Part shown: positions 35,098 to 43,857 of the stretch, piece after piece
Numbering within the stretch: position 1 is the stretch's first letter
Layout: each line of letters opens with the position of its first letter
Assembly: GCF_014208045.1 (NCBI RefSeq)
Contig: NZ_JACHML010000001.1
Span: 124,001 to 188,000 of the forward strand
Source of the DNA: Microbacterium thalassium
GTDB lineage: Bacteria; Actinomycetota; Actinomycetes; Actinomycetales; Microbacteriaceae
DNA length: 64,000 nucleotides
Direction: 5' to 3'
Position numbers and translations under genes: made by a program
The notes under the pieces: model-generated
What the model was told of the DNA's origin: nothing
Seen by the model: only the letters and a program-made list of their open reading frames with translations
Databases searched by the model: none

Positions 35098-35906
35098 GCG
35101 CGCACAGCCCGGACGTTCTGCGTGACCGGCTTCTTGGCCTGCTGGATGAGGTCGAACACCTCGGCTCGCAGCTCGCCGAAGCGCGGCAGATTCTTCGTCT
35201 CGACCTGGTGGCGCTGCGCCGGAAGATCGACGGCGATGTCGCGAGCGACCTGCGCCGGCGCACCCGAGAGCACGATGACGCGGTCGCCGAGGTACACCGC
35301 CTCGTCGATGTCGTGCGTGACGAAGAGCACCGTCATGCCCAGGCGCCGGCTCATGTCGAGGACGAGGTCCTCGAGCTCGATCCGCGTCTGCGCATCCACG
35401 GCCGCGAAGGGCTCGTCCATGAGGAGCACGTCGGGCTGGTAGGCGAGCCCGCGCGCGATCGCCGCACGCTGCTGCATCCCTCCCGACATCTCCCACGGGT
35501 AGAGCTTGCCCTTGCCGGCGAGACCGACGTTGACGAGCGCCTCTTCCACGAGCGCGGCACGCTCGGCCTTGGGGAACTTCGCCTTGTGCAGCGGCAGCTC
35601 CACGTTCTTCTCCACCGTCATCCACGGCAGCAGGCTCCGGGAGTAGTCCTGGAAGATGACGGCGAGCTTGGCGGGCGGCTCGGTGACCGTCTCGCCCTCG
35701 AACACGACCTGCCCCGACGTGGGGCGGGTCAGGCCCGCGATGCACTTCAGGAGCGTGGTCTTGCCAGAGCCGGACGGGCCGACGACGCAGACGAACTGGC
35801 CGGTGTCCACGGCGAAGTCGACGCCGTTGAGGATCTGCGCCGTGGTCTCGCCCGAGACGTAGGCCTTGCCGAGGTCTTCGACCGCGAGGACGTGTTGCTG
35901 AGACAT
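35094..35906 (-). CDS. NitT/TauT-family ABC transporter ATP-binding protein
   Basis: A 270-residue ATPase. Walker A is GPSGSGKTT, the Q-loop is FQDYSRSLLPW, the signature EMSGGMQQRAAIARGLA, Walker B VLLMDEPFAAVDA, and the H-loop FVTHDIDEAVYLGDRVIVLSG. The best-known relatives are SsuB/TauB/NrtD/ThiZ, which power uptake of sulfonates, taurine, nitrate or pyrimidine precursors. ATG 35906 (MSQQHVLAVEDLG) is chosen; GTG 35924 is an in-frame alternative. It is coupled to the MBL hydrolase. Confidence 0.9.
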   Translation of the reverse strand: MSQQHVLAVEDLGKAYVSGETTAQILNGVDFAVDTGQFVCVVGPSGSGKTTLLKCIAGLTRPTSGQVVFEGETVTEPPAKLAVIFQDYSRSLLPWMTVEKNVELPLHKAKFPKAERAALVEEALVNVGLAGKGKLYPWEMSGGMQQRAAIARGLAYQPDVLLMDEPFAAVDAQTRIELEDLVLDMSRRLGMTVLFVTHDIDEAVYLGDRVIVLSGAPAQVARDIAVDLPAQRHQVETKNLPRFGELRAEVFDLIQQAKKPVTQNVRAVRA

Positions 35907-35936
35907 GAGAGAACTCACTTTCACTATGACCTGGGG

Positions 35937-36731
35937 CTACGCCGCCCCGGTCGCTTCCCGCATCCGGATCTGCCAGCGCAGAACCCGACGCTCGATGACG
36001 ACGAACACCGACGTGAGGAGGTAGCCGAGCAGGCCGAGCATGATCGTGCCCGCCCAGGTCTGCGGCACCTGGAACAGCTGCTGGGACTCCAGCACGAAGT
36101 AGCCGAGGCCGCGGGTGGCTCCCACCATCTCGCTGACGACGATGAGGATGATCGAGATCTGCAGCGAGATGCGGTAGCCCGCCACGATCTGAGGGCCGGC
36201 GCTGGGCAGCACCACCTGCGAGATGATCTGCCACGGCGTGAGCCGGTAGGAGCGGGCCATGTCGCGCACCTGCGTGTCGACGCTGCGGACGCCGTCGATC
36301 GTGTTCAGCAGCGTCGGCCACACCGCGCCGATCGCGATCAGGGCGATGCTCATCGAGTTGCCCAGGCCGAACAGGGCCAGGACGATCGGGATCAGCGCCG
36401 GCGACGGCAGCGACCGGAAGAAGTTGATGATCGGTGCGAGGAACGCTCGCAGCACGGGGCTGCGCCCGAGGATCACGCCGAAGACGGTTCCGGCGACGAG
36501 GGCGATGGTCAGACCGGCGACGAAGTTCGCGAGTGTCGGGAGCAGGTCCTCGACCAGGCGCGGACCGAAGATCCACTGGCCGACGATCTCGTCGACGATC
36601 TCCGACAGCGGCGGGAAGTACAGCGAGGGGTTGGTCTCGCTGGTGAACCACCACAGTGCGATGATCGCGACGGGCAGCCACGCCCGCAGCAGGAAGACGT
36701 GCAGGTGATGACGCAGGTCGAGGCCGTTCAT
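35937..36731 (-). CDS. NitT/TauT-family ABC transporter permease 2
   Basis: This 264-residue inner-membrane permease has about six helices and the SsuC/TauC-type EAA loop (GVRSVDTQVRDMARSYRLTPWQIISQVVLPSAGPQIVAGY at about 135-174). Its ATG overlaps the stop of the first permease (ATGA). With that permease it forms a heterodimeric channel, which is less usual than the homodimers of SsuC-type systems but common in actinobacterial NitT/TauT operons. Confidence 0.9.
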   Translation of the reverse strand: MNGLDLRHHLHVFLLRAWLPVAIIALWWFTSETNPSLYFPPLSEIVDEIVGQWIFGPRLVEDLLPTLANFVAGLTIALVAGTVFGVILGRSPVLRAFLAPIINFFRSLPSPALIPIVLALFGLGNSMSIALIAIGAVWPTLLNTIDGVRSVDTQVRDMARSYRLTPWQIISQVVLPSAGPQIVAGYRISLQISIILIVVSEMVGATRGLGYFVLESQQLFQVPQTWAGTIMLGLLGYLLTSVFVVIERRVLRWQIRMREATGAA

Positions 36732-37570
36732 GACGACACCCGCTCTCGCTGCGACGCATGCCAGAACAGCAGCGGGCCGTTCAGCGCGGCGATCACGCCG
36801 TTGAGGGCGAGCCCGAGCAGACCCATCGCGACGATCAGGGCGTACATGCGGTCGAGCAGTCCGTTGACCTGAGCCGTGGAGAGCATGGCGCCGAGGCCCG
36901 GGATGCCGATGATGTACTCGGTGACGATCGCCGTGACCAGCGCCATCGTGATCGAGATGCGCAGCCCCGTCATGGCGAAGGGCGTCAGGCTCGGGATGAC
37001 GATGCGGAAGGTCCGCTGCATCGGGGTGAACCGGTAGACCCGAGCCATATCGAGGGCGACCCCCGAGACCTCGCGCAGGCCGTAGACGAGCTGCGTGAGC
37101 ATCGGCCACAGGGCGGCGAAGACGACGAGGAACAGCTCCACAGCCTTGGTCGGACCCCAGATGAGGATCGTCAGCGGGATGAGCGCGACCGGCGGGATCG
37201 GCTTGAGGAACTCGAGCACGAACCAGGTCGACTCGCGGAAGAACGTGCTGCGGTGGATCGCCATCGCCAGCGGAATCGCGATGGCGATGACGATCACGAC
37301 ACCGAGGAGGGCGACGGTCACGGTGGCGAGCACCGCACCCCAGAAGGTCGTGTTGATCAGCAGGGCGCCGAAGCCGACGGCGACGTCCAGCGGTGGCGGA
37401 ACCGCCCGCGGGGACAGCGCGCCCGTCATGCTCGCGATCTGCCAGATGGCGATGATGGATGCCAGGCCGGCGGCTCCGAGTGCGAACTCGGCGCGGCGGG
37501 TCAGCTGGCGCGGGCCGCTCGATCGCGGGCTCGCGAGGCGAGGGCTGCTCGTCGGGGCTGCAGTGACCAT
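36728..37570 (-). CDS. NitT/TauT-family ABC transporter permease 1
   Basis: The 280-residue protein has about six transmembrane helices after a polar N-terminus. Its EAA-type loop is LREVSGVALDMARVYRFTPMQRTFRIVIPSLTPFAMTG. It is the paralogous partner of the following permease, from which it differs in sequence. It lies 82 bp downstream of the binding-protein gene, with a GC-rich hairpin between them that may tune the relative expression of lipoprotein and membrane components. Confidence 0.88.
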   Translation of the reverse strand: MVTAAPTSSPRLASPRSSGPRQLTRRAEFALGAAGLASIIAIWQIASMTGALSPRAVPPPLDVAVGFGALLINTTFWGAVLATVTVALLGVVIVIAIAIPLAMAIHRSTFFRESTWFVLEFLKPIPPVALIPLTILIWGPTKAVELFLVVFAALWPMLTQLVYGLREVSGVALDMARVYRFTPMQRTFRIVIPSLTPFAMTGLRISITMALVTAIVTEYIIGIPGLGAMLSTAQVNGLLDRMYALIVAMGLLGLALNGVIAALNGPLLFWHASQRERVSS

Positions 37571-37614
37571 GTCGACACTCCTCTCTGTCCGGTGATGTCA
37601 GGGACCCGGGTATC

Positions 37615-37643
37615 GCGGCGGGCGACTCGTCGCCGCCCGCCGC
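37615..37643 (-). terminator. Intra-operon hairpin after binding-protein gene
   Basis: GCGGCGGGC (37615-37623) and GCCCGCCGC (37635-37643) form a 9-bp stem directly after the binding-protein stop at 37653. In an ABC operon this may act as an attenuating or mRNA-stabilising hairpin rather than a full terminator. Confidence 0.45.
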
Positions 37644-37652
37644 GCCCCCCGG

Positions 37653-38660
37653 TCAGGGCAGCCAGACCATCTCGGTCGCGTCGGGCTCGTTCGCGATCAG
37701 CCCCATCTCGAGCATCGCGTCGGCCATCGCCTGCACATCTGCGGGCTCCACCTCGCCGCGGAAGCCGGGCAGGTAGATCGTGTCTGCGACGGCCTGGTCC
37801 AGATCGAGCTCCTGGACGAGGAGCGCACGCACGGCGTCGGGGTTGTTCTGCGCGTATTCGTTGGCGTCGATCATCGCGTTGCGCATGGCCTCGGCGATGT
37901 CGGGGTTGTTCGTCAAGTACTCCGTGCTGGCGACGAGCACCGCATCGGTGAACTCGGCGGGGATCACGTCGATCCCCGGAGCGCGGTACGCGTTGAAGGC
38001 CGCGACGAAGCCGGCGTCGGCCGCTGCCGCCCGGAACGGCTCGGATGCGATGATCGCGTCGACCTGCCCGTCCTCGAGGGCGGGGATCTGCTCGTTGAGG
38101 TTCATCACGACCCAATTGATGCCGTCCGGCGCGCCGCCGTCGGCGAGGTAGTTGGCCATCACGCCGACGTACGGACCCGAGCCGACGGCGTTGACCGCGA
38201 CGGTCTTGCCCTCGAGATCCGCAGGCCGCGTGATGTCGGTGCCTTCGGCGATCATGACCTGGTCGTCGCCGAGCGTCGGGTCGGCGGGCTCGGCCTGCAC
38301 GCCGGCGACGATCTGGATCGGCAGGTCGTTGTCGATCGCGGTGATGATCGGCGCCGTGGCGGCGTTGGCGAACTGCATCTGGCCGTTCAGGAGCGAGGGT
38401 GCGGATGCCGCGAAGTTCGGCGACTGCGTGATCGTGACGTCGAGGCCGTACTCCTCGAAGATTCCCTGGTCCTCGGCGATCCACAGCGGCACCGCGGCGG
38501 TCGTGAACACCGCTCCGACGGTGATCGGCGTGAGGCCGTCGGTGGATGCCGATGCGGCATCGCCGGCCGGATCATCCGACGTGCAGGCGGCGAGGCTGAG
38601 CGCCAGCGTCGCTGCGCCAAGGGTGAGAGCCATGCTGCGGATTCGTGCCGCTGCGTTCAT
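37653..38660 (-). CDS. NitT/TauT-family ABC transporter substrate-binding lipoprotein
   Basis: A 335-residue lipoprotein (lipobox LAAC, Cys26). An NMT1/SsuA-like fold follows: ITVGAVFTTAAVPLWIAEDQGIFEEYGLDVTI (about 45-76) and LNGQMQFANAATAPIITA are typical. ATG 38660 has AGGAG upstream. The SBP family includes binders of sulfonates, taurine, nitrate, aromatic acids and thiamine precursors; the ligand cannot be read from sequence. It is the first gene of the transporter-MBL operon. A 12-bp palindrome lies about 110 bp upstream. Confidence 0.9.
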   Translation of the reverse strand: MNAAARIRSMALTLGAATLALSLAACTSDDPAGDAASASTDGLTPITVGAVFTTAAVPLWIAEDQGIFEEYGLDVTITQSPNFAASAPSLLNGQMQFANAATAPIITAIDNDLPIQIVAGVQAEPADPTLGDDQVMIAEGTDITRPADLEGKTVAVNAVGSGPYVGVMANYLADGGAPDGINWVVMNLNEQIPALEDGQVDAIIASEPFRAAAADAGFVAAFNAYRAPGIDVIPAEFTDAVLVASTEYLTNNPDIAEAMRNAMIDANEYAQNNPDAVRALLVQELDLDQAVADTIYLPGFRGEVEPADVQAMADAMLEMGLIANEPDATEMVWLP

Positions 38661-38769
38661 GGGCGAACTCCTCTTCGTGTTCGTGTCGGTCTTCGGTGAC
38701 CGGATTCGCGTCATCGCGTGAAACCAGCGTGCTGGGTCGGCCGCTGACGCGGAAGCCGTCGATTGCCTG

Positions 38770-38800
38770 CCTCGGCCATAGGCACTGGCTATGGCCGAGG
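38770..38800. promoter_or_regulatory. 12-bp palindrome between SBP and DUF389 genes
   Basis: CCTCGGCCATAG (38770-38781) and CTATGGCCGAGG (38789-38800) are perfect inverted repeats with a 7-bp loop, in the 260-bp divergent intergenic region. It could be an operator for either gene; no matching regulator is adjacent. Confidence 0.35.
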
Positions 38801-38920
38801 TGCCGTCGCCGCCGGCTCGCCGCGCGCGACGAGCCGTGTCGGGCGCGACTCCGCCGCGTCCCCCGAGGCGAGGCGCCCTGCGCCCCTAGGATGAGCGCAG
38901 AGCGACGGGAGGGCCGAGGC

Positions 38921-40579
38921 GTGGAGCTCGAGGACAAGGCCGAGTTGATCGACCCGGACACCAACGCCCGCTTCCGTGATCAGATCCAATCCACGGTCTC
39001 GGCCCTGTCCAACACCGTGGCGCTCCGGGGTCTGGTGGCGATGGGCGCCGGGACCGTGGTGCTGCTCCTGCCGGACGCCACCACGAACCTCGTGACGCTC
39101 ATCCTGATCGTGCTCCTCGGATTCAGCGGGCTCCAGGACCTGTTCTACGCCGTGAGCGGGCTCCGCTGGTTCGGTCGCCGCATCAACCGCTGGCTCGCGA
39201 CACCCCGCGGCATCGCGGCGATCGCGCTCGCCGCCGCGATGGCCCTCCTCGCGTACGCCGGGGTCGGCGAACTCACGCTCGCCCTGCTGGTCGGGCTGGT
39301 CGGCATCTACATCGGCATCCGCGGCGTCGTCTCCATCACGGCAGCGCTGCTCAAGCGCAGCCAGCGCGATCCCCTCCCCGGCCTCGCGGGCGGGTCGCTC
39401 GCGGTCATCGTCGGGGTCCTGGCGTACATGGTGCCGACATCCATCGTCTCCACCGTGATCATCGCCGGCGCGGTCGGCGCCCTTCTGGTCGGGCTCATCC
39501 TCGTCTCGTGGAGCCTGCGGCGGGACGCCCGCGGCTCCGGGATCGACCCGGCGACGGCCTCGATCGCGGAGGTGCTGTGGGACTGGATCGACGGGTCCGA
39601 CGTCGGCCGCAAGGAGCGGGCGGAGCAGGCGACCGGACTCTATTTCGAGGAGCCGCAGCGTCTCACGAAACTCGGCACGTGGTGGGTCATGCTCATCCTC
39701 TCGGTCGCGATCGCCACGTTCGCCGTGCTGCAGGACTCCACGGCCGTTGTCATCGGAGCCATGCTGGTCGCCCCCCTGATGACGCCCATTCTGGGGTTGG
39801 CGGGCGCCCTCGTGAACGGGTGGGGGCGACGTGCGATCGAGTCCGCGGCGCTCGTCGCCGGCGGTGCGGTCGTGTCGATCACGCTCGCCTACGGCCTCGC
39901 CGCGTGGGCTCCCATCGCAATCTCGTTCTCCTCGAACTCGCAGATCACCTCGCGCGTGAGCCCGAACACCATCGACATGCTCATCGCCCTCGCCGCGGGC
40001 GCCGCAGGCGCGTTCGCGACCGTCAACGCCCGCGTGGCCAGCGGCATCGCGGGCGTGGCGATCGCGGTCGCGCTGGTCCCGCCGCTCGCGGTGGTCGGCG
40101 TCACCCTCAACGGCGGGCGGGTGGAGGACGCCGGCGGCGCGACCCTGCTCTTCCTCACGAACTTCGTCGCGATCGTCCTGTCGGCGGCGCTGGTGTTCAT
40201 CGTCACCGGATTCGCCCGCCCGTACGCCCTGCGCAACCGCCCTCGACAGCTCCTCCAGACCGTCACGCCGTTCGTCGCCCTCGCCGGCATCATCATGCTG
40301 CCGCTCATGCTCACGTCCGAGAGCGTGCTGCAGACGCAGAACCGCGAGCGGGACGCCCAGGGGACGGTCGAGGAGTGGCTGGGCGAGGACACCGAGTTCG
40401 TCGTCACCGATGTGACGGTGGCCTCATCCGAGGTGCAGGTCGTCATCACCGGTCCGGGCGATCCGCCCGACACCTCCGAGCTGCTCGACGCGCTTCAGGA
40501 CGACTTCGTCGAGCCGGTGGGTCTCGAGCTCACCGTCGTGCCGGTCGATGTCACCGTGATCCCGGCGCCCCCCGGCTGA
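38921..40579 (+). CDS. HdeD (DUF308)-DUF389 fusion membrane protein
   Basis: A 552-residue protein from GTG 38921, behind GGGAGGG (ATG 38891 is an alternative). About residues 25-190 form an HdeD/DUF308-like six-helix block (LRGLVAMGAGTVVLLLPDATTNLV). About 235-450 form a DUF389 block (WWVMLILSVAIATFAVLQDSTAVVIGAMLVAPLMTPILGLAGALV). A soluble alpha/beta tail closes the protein. Both modules are linked elsewhere to envelope stress but have no established activity. The fusion suggests that they work together. It is a monocistronic unit ending near the convergent siderophore operon. Confidence 0.82.
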   Translation: MELEDKAELIDPDTNARFRDQIQSTVSALSNTVALRGLVAMGAGTVVLLLPDATTNLVTLILIVLLGFSGLQDLFYAVSGLRWFGRRINRWLATPRGIAAIALAAAMALLAYAGVGELTLALLVGLVGIYIGIRGVVSITAALLKRSQRDPLPGLAGGSLAVIVGVLAYMVPTSIVSTVIIAGAVGALLVGLILVSWSLRRDARGSGIDPATASIAEVLWDWIDGSDVGRKERAEQATGLYFEEPQRLTKLGTWWVMLILSVAIATFAVLQDSTAVVIGAMLVAPLMTPILGLAGALVNGWGRRAIESAALVAGGAVVSITLAYGLAAWAPIAISFSSNSQITSRVSPNTIDMLIALAAGAAGAFATVNARVASGIAGVAIAVALVPPLAVVGVTLNGGRVEDAGGATLLFLTNFVAIVLSAALVFIVTGFARPYALRNRPRQLLQTVTPFVALAGIIMLPLMLTSESVLQTQNRERDAQGTVEEWLGEDTEFVVTDVTVASSEVQVVITGPGDPPDTSELLDALQDDFVEPVGLELTVVPVDVTVIPAPPG

Positions 40580-40618
40580 CGCCGCACGCGCACGGCCCTC
40601 GCCGTCCTGATCGGCGCG

Positions 40619-41701
40619 TCAGCGCAGGTCCGCGGACAGCGGGGACATGCCGGACTCGCTCCGCAGCGCGGGCATCACCTCGGTGCAGAACAGCTCGAGC
40701 GACCGCCACGATCCGCCGGGCAGGGCGATGAACCCGTCGATGCCGCCGGCGTCGCGACGCCGGAGCACCTCGTCGACGACGTCGCGCGGCGTCCCGCGCA
40801 CCGTCCAGTGGCGTGCGCCCGTCCCGTCGTCGCCGGCGAGAGCGTCGGCCTCGGCGCGCGTATCGGCGATGTACATACTCAGCCCGGGCAGCGCACGGAC
40901 GGCATCCGCGCTCCGCCCGTGGTGGACCGCGCGGTCGCGTAGCGTCCGCCGCAGGGAGGTCGCTGCTGCGTCGGGGTCCGCCGCCGCCGCGAAGAAGCCG
41001 TCGGCCCACCGGGCGGCAAGGTCGAAGGCGGCCGGCGATCCGCCCGCGGTCAGCAGGGGCGGCCGCGCGTCGGTCGGCGCGGGGACGCCGAGGGGGCCCG
41101 CGACCGGCAGCGGAGGATCGACGATCGGCGCGACGCGCTCGGCGTCGGCGAACACGCCGGACTCCCGATCGATCACCAGCGCCTCGCGGGGATAGCTGCG
41201 CCACAGCGACTCGACCAGGCCGATCACGTCCGCGGCCCGGGCGTACAGCTCGGACCGGTCGGGCGCCGGCGTCTCGAAGTTCTCCTGCCCGCCGAGCGAC
41301 GTGACCACGTTCCACCCCATGCGCCCGCCGCTGAGCGCATTGAGCGTCTGCAGCTGCCGCGCGATCAGATACGGCGGGTGGAACGTCGCCGACACCGTCG
41401 GGACGAGGGTCGCCGACCGGGTCGCGGTCGACAGCGCCGACAGCAGCATGAGCGAATCCAGTCCGCTGAAGCCGGGCGCGCGCGAGATGTTCGCGGGGTC
41501 CAGCGTCAGCGCGTCCGGCAGGAACAGGAACGCCACGCCGGCGTCTTCCGCCGCGCGGGCCGCGTCGCGGTGGAACGAGAAGGCGAACAGCTCCTCGGCG
41601 CGGCTGTCGTCTCGCCGCCAGCTTCCGGCGCGCAGCCATGTCGGCGACAGAGCGAAGCCGACGGTCAGGTGGGACGGAGCATCCGGAGCGGTGGTCGTCA
41701 T
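40619..41701 (-). CDS. NtaA/SnaA-like FMN-dependent monooxygenase (LLM class)
   Basis: The 360-residue luciferase-like protein resembles the NtaA/DmoA/SnaA group: LFLPDALTLDP, LMLLSALSTATRSATLVPTVSATFHPPYLIARQLQTLNALSGGRMGWNVVTS (about 75-127). It is shorter than the usual 430-450 residues, lacking part of the C-terminal insertions. NtaA-type enzymes use FMNH2 to break C-N bonds, including in metal chelates such as NTA. The start overlaps the esterase stop (ATGA), placing it in the iron operon, so a role in opening an iron chelate is an attractive inference. No flavin reductase is adjacent. Confidence 0.82.
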   Translation of the reverse strand: MTTTAPDAPSHLTVGFALSPTWLRAGSWRRDDSRAEELFAFSFHRDAARAAEDAGVAFLFLPDALTLDPANISRAPGFSGLDSLMLLSALSTATRSATLVPTVSATFHPPYLIARQLQTLNALSGGRMGWNVVTSLGGQENFETPAPDRSELYARAADVIGLVESLWRSYPREALVIDRESGVFADAERVAPIVDPPLPVAGPLGVPAPTDARPPLLTAGGSPAAFDLAARWADGFFAAAADPDAAATSLRRTLRDRAVHHGRSADAVRALPGLSMYIADTRAEADALAGDDGTGARHWTVRGTPRDVVDEVLRRRDAGGIDGFIALPGGSWRSLELFCTEVMPALRSESGMSPLSADLR

Positions 41702-43035
41702 GCGGCAGCCTCGCGCAGGGAGGGCGCGCCGCCGGCGGCGCGGTGCTGCGTCACGCGGTGCAGCGCGTGAGGGAGCCCGGCCGCCCAGCAGGCAGGGTCG
41801 TGCCCACCGTCGAACTCGACGTAGGCGAGGTGGTCGCACCGTCCGGCGAGGACGTCGCGCAGTCGGCGCGTCGGGTCGAGCAGCACCCACTCGTTCGTCC
41901 CGACCTCCAGATGCACCCGCCCCAGCCGCGTCGCGCTCTCGTCGATCGTGCGGCTGAGCCATTCCGCGGGCTCGCCGCCCTGCGGATTCGGCCACCAGAA
42001 CGAACCGGACTGGCACACCGAGGCGCCGAACCGACCGGGTTCGAGGCACTGCGCATAGAGGGCCGTGAGGCCGCCGAGCGACTGCCCCGCGATCGTGGTG
42101 CGGTCGGCGGTCGCCGCGACCGGAGCGCCGAGTACGCCCGGCGCGGCGTCGATGAGCTCGACGATGTCGGCGATCAGTCCGGGGTTGCACGTGAGGTCGG
42201 CGACGCGCGCCTCGAGGGCCCCGTGGCCGAGCACCAGCGTCGCGGTGGGCGGCACGACGCCGGCAGCGGCCCAGGCGTCGAGCAGGCCGGGGTCGTCGTC
42301 CAGCCAGCGGTCGCCGTCGAGGAGGACCAGGACGTCCCACCCCTCCGGCCCCGGATCGAGGTCCGGCACATGCCACCGCGCGGCGCGGCGTGGATGCGGC
42401 GCACCGATCACGCGCCCCGGCGACGGCCGCGTCGGCATCCGCCACTCGGGCGGAGCTTCGGGACCCGCCGCCGCGGAGCCGAGCAGGCTGCGACCGGTCG
42501 CATGAGGGTCGGGGCGACTCATCCGCAGCAGGTCGTACCAGGCGTGGAGGGACGGATGCCGCGAGGCGCCCGCCACCGACAGCGATCGGCCGCGGCGGAC
42601 GTCGAGCTCGGCGAGTTCGGCATCCGTCAGGGCGAGCGCGGTGCCGTCGTCGACGGCGAGCGCGTAGGTGCCCCGCCAGCCGGCGCCGAGACGGACGGTC
42701 AGCGCCCAGACGTCGGTGCCGGGCACCCGGCGGAGCAGGGCGTCGGCGAGCGTGGTGTCGTCGACGAGCTTGTTGATGATGAGAGCGACGCGTCTCGCCT
42801 CGCCCCGGTGCACGAAGGTGTAGTCCCGCAGCGGACCGTCGCCCTCGACCAGGGGCGTTCCTACGGCGACGACGCGGTCCCAGAACGCCTCGATCGCGGC
42901 CGGGGTGGGATCCGCGGCGAGTGCCTGCACCGCCGGCGACTCGCCCCGCGAGAGCCCGGCCGAGCGCGCGGCGTGCGGGGGAACGGCCCGGCGGCGCGGT
43001 CCCGCCTCGGACGGCGGCGTGGTGAACGGGTTCAT
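41698..43035 (-). CDS. fes: Enterochelin esterase-type siderophore hydrolase (Fes-like)
   Basis: A 445-residue cytosolic esterase. An N-terminal enterochelin-esterase domain (about 60-190; YTFVHRGEARRVALIINKLVD) precedes an esterase-D alpha/beta-hydrolase domain with nucleophile motif GQSLGG, the ELIDAAPGVLG stretch and the catalytic His in DGGHDPACW. Fes enzymes hydrolyse ferric tri-catechol or related siderophores after uptake to release iron. It is coupled by ATGA overlaps to the ATPase upstream and to the monooxygenase downstream. The siderophore itself is not predictable. Confidence 0.9.
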   Translation of the reverse strand: MNPFTTPPSEAGPRRRAVPPHAARSAGLSRGESPAVQALAADPTPAAIEAFWDRVVAVGTPLVEGDGPLRDYTFVHRGEARRVALIINKLVDDTTLADALLRRVPGTDVWALTVRLGAGWRGTYALAVDDGTALALTDAELAELDVRRGRSLSVAGASRHPSLHAWYDLLRMSRPDPHATGRSLLGSAAAGPEAPPEWRMPTRPSPGRVIGAPHPRRAARWHVPDLDPGPEGWDVLVLLDGDRWLDDDPGLLDAWAAAGVVPPTATLVLGHGALEARVADLTCNPGLIADIVELIDAAPGVLGAPVAATADRTTIAGQSLGGLTALYAQCLEPGRFGASVCQSGSFWWPNPQGGEPAEWLSRTIDESATRLGRVHLEVGTNEWVLLDPTRRLRDVLAGRCDHLAYVEFDGGHDPACWAAGLPHALHRVTQHRAAGGAPSLREAAA

Positions 43036-43826
43036 GCCTCGCCCGTCCGCCGGTCGCGCGGGATGACGAGCGGCCGGCCGTTCTCGGGGTCTGCGATGAC
43101 GCGCGCGTCGAGGTCGAACACGTCGCGCAGCAGGTCGGGGGTCACGACGTCGTGCGGCGAGCCCTGGGCGACGATGGCGCCGGCGCGCATCGCGACCATG
43201 TGGGTCGCGTAGCGGGCGGCGAGGTTCAGGTCGTGCAGCACCGCGACGAGCGTGCGGCCCGACTCGTGCAGACGCGCGCACAGGTCGAGCACGTCGATCT
43301 GGTGCGAGATGTCGAGGTAGGTCGTCGGCTCGTCGAGCAGGATCACCGGGGTCTGCTGCGCCAGGGTCATCGCGATCCACACGCGCTGACGCTGACCGCC
43401 CGACAGTTCGTCGACGTAGCGGTCGGCGGCGTGGAGCATGTCGACTTCGTCGAGCGCGCGGGCGACGGCATCCTCGTCGGCGGCCGACCACTGACGCAGC
43501 AGATGCTGGTGCGGGTACCGGCCGCGCGCGACGAGGTCGGCGACGGTGATGGCGTCGGGGGCGATCGGCGACTGCGGCAGCAGGCCGACTTCGCGCGCGA
43601 CCTCCTTCGTCGGCATCCGGTGGATGCTCTTCCCGTCGAGCAGGACGCGGCCGCTGGACGGCGCCAGCATCCGCCCCAGCGAGCGCAGCAGTGTGGACTT
43701 GCCGCACGCGTTGGGTCCGATCACGATGGTGAACCCGCCGTCGGGGACGTCGAAGGACAGGTCCTCGACGATGACGCGCGGACCGTAGCCGAGCGTGACG
43801 GCGTCGGCGGTGAGCGTGGAGGTCAT
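43032..43826 (-). CDS. fepC: Iron-siderophore ABC transporter ATP-binding protein (FepC/FecE-like)
   Basis: A 264-residue ATPase. Walker A is GPNACGKSTLLRS (about 37-49), the Q-loop LLPQSPIAPDAITVADLVARGRYPHQ, the signature ELSGGQRQRVWIAM, Walker B VILLDEPTTYLD, and the H-loop VAVLHDLNLAARYA. The HQ-containing GRYPHQ and the LDLCARLHESGR region are typical of FepC/FhuC. It energises the FepD-FepG permease. An RBS CAGGAG lies in the 31-bp gap after fepG; the stop overlaps fes by 4 bp. Confidence 0.94.
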   Translation of the reverse strand: MTSTLTADAVTLGYGPRVIVEDLSFDVPDGGFTIVIGPNACGKSTLLRSLGRMLAPSSGRVLLDGKSIHRMPTKEVAREVGLLPQSPIAPDAITVADLVARGRYPHQHLLRQWSAADEDAVARALDEVDMLHAADRYVDELSGGQRQRVWIAMTLAQQTPVILLDEPTTYLDISHQIDVLDLCARLHESGRTLVAVLHDLNLAARYATHMVAMRAGAIVAQGSPHDVVTPDLLRDVFDLDARVIADPENGRPLVIPRDRRTGEA

Positions 43827-43857
43827 GAGGTGTTCTCCTGGGGTTGGGGTCGCCCGC

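Noticed and set aside
40619..41701. Ordinary alkanesulfonate monooxygenase linked to the NitT/TauT transporter
   Set aside because: It belongs to the NtaA-like subgroup and is translationally coupled to the siderophore esterase, not to the transporter operon.
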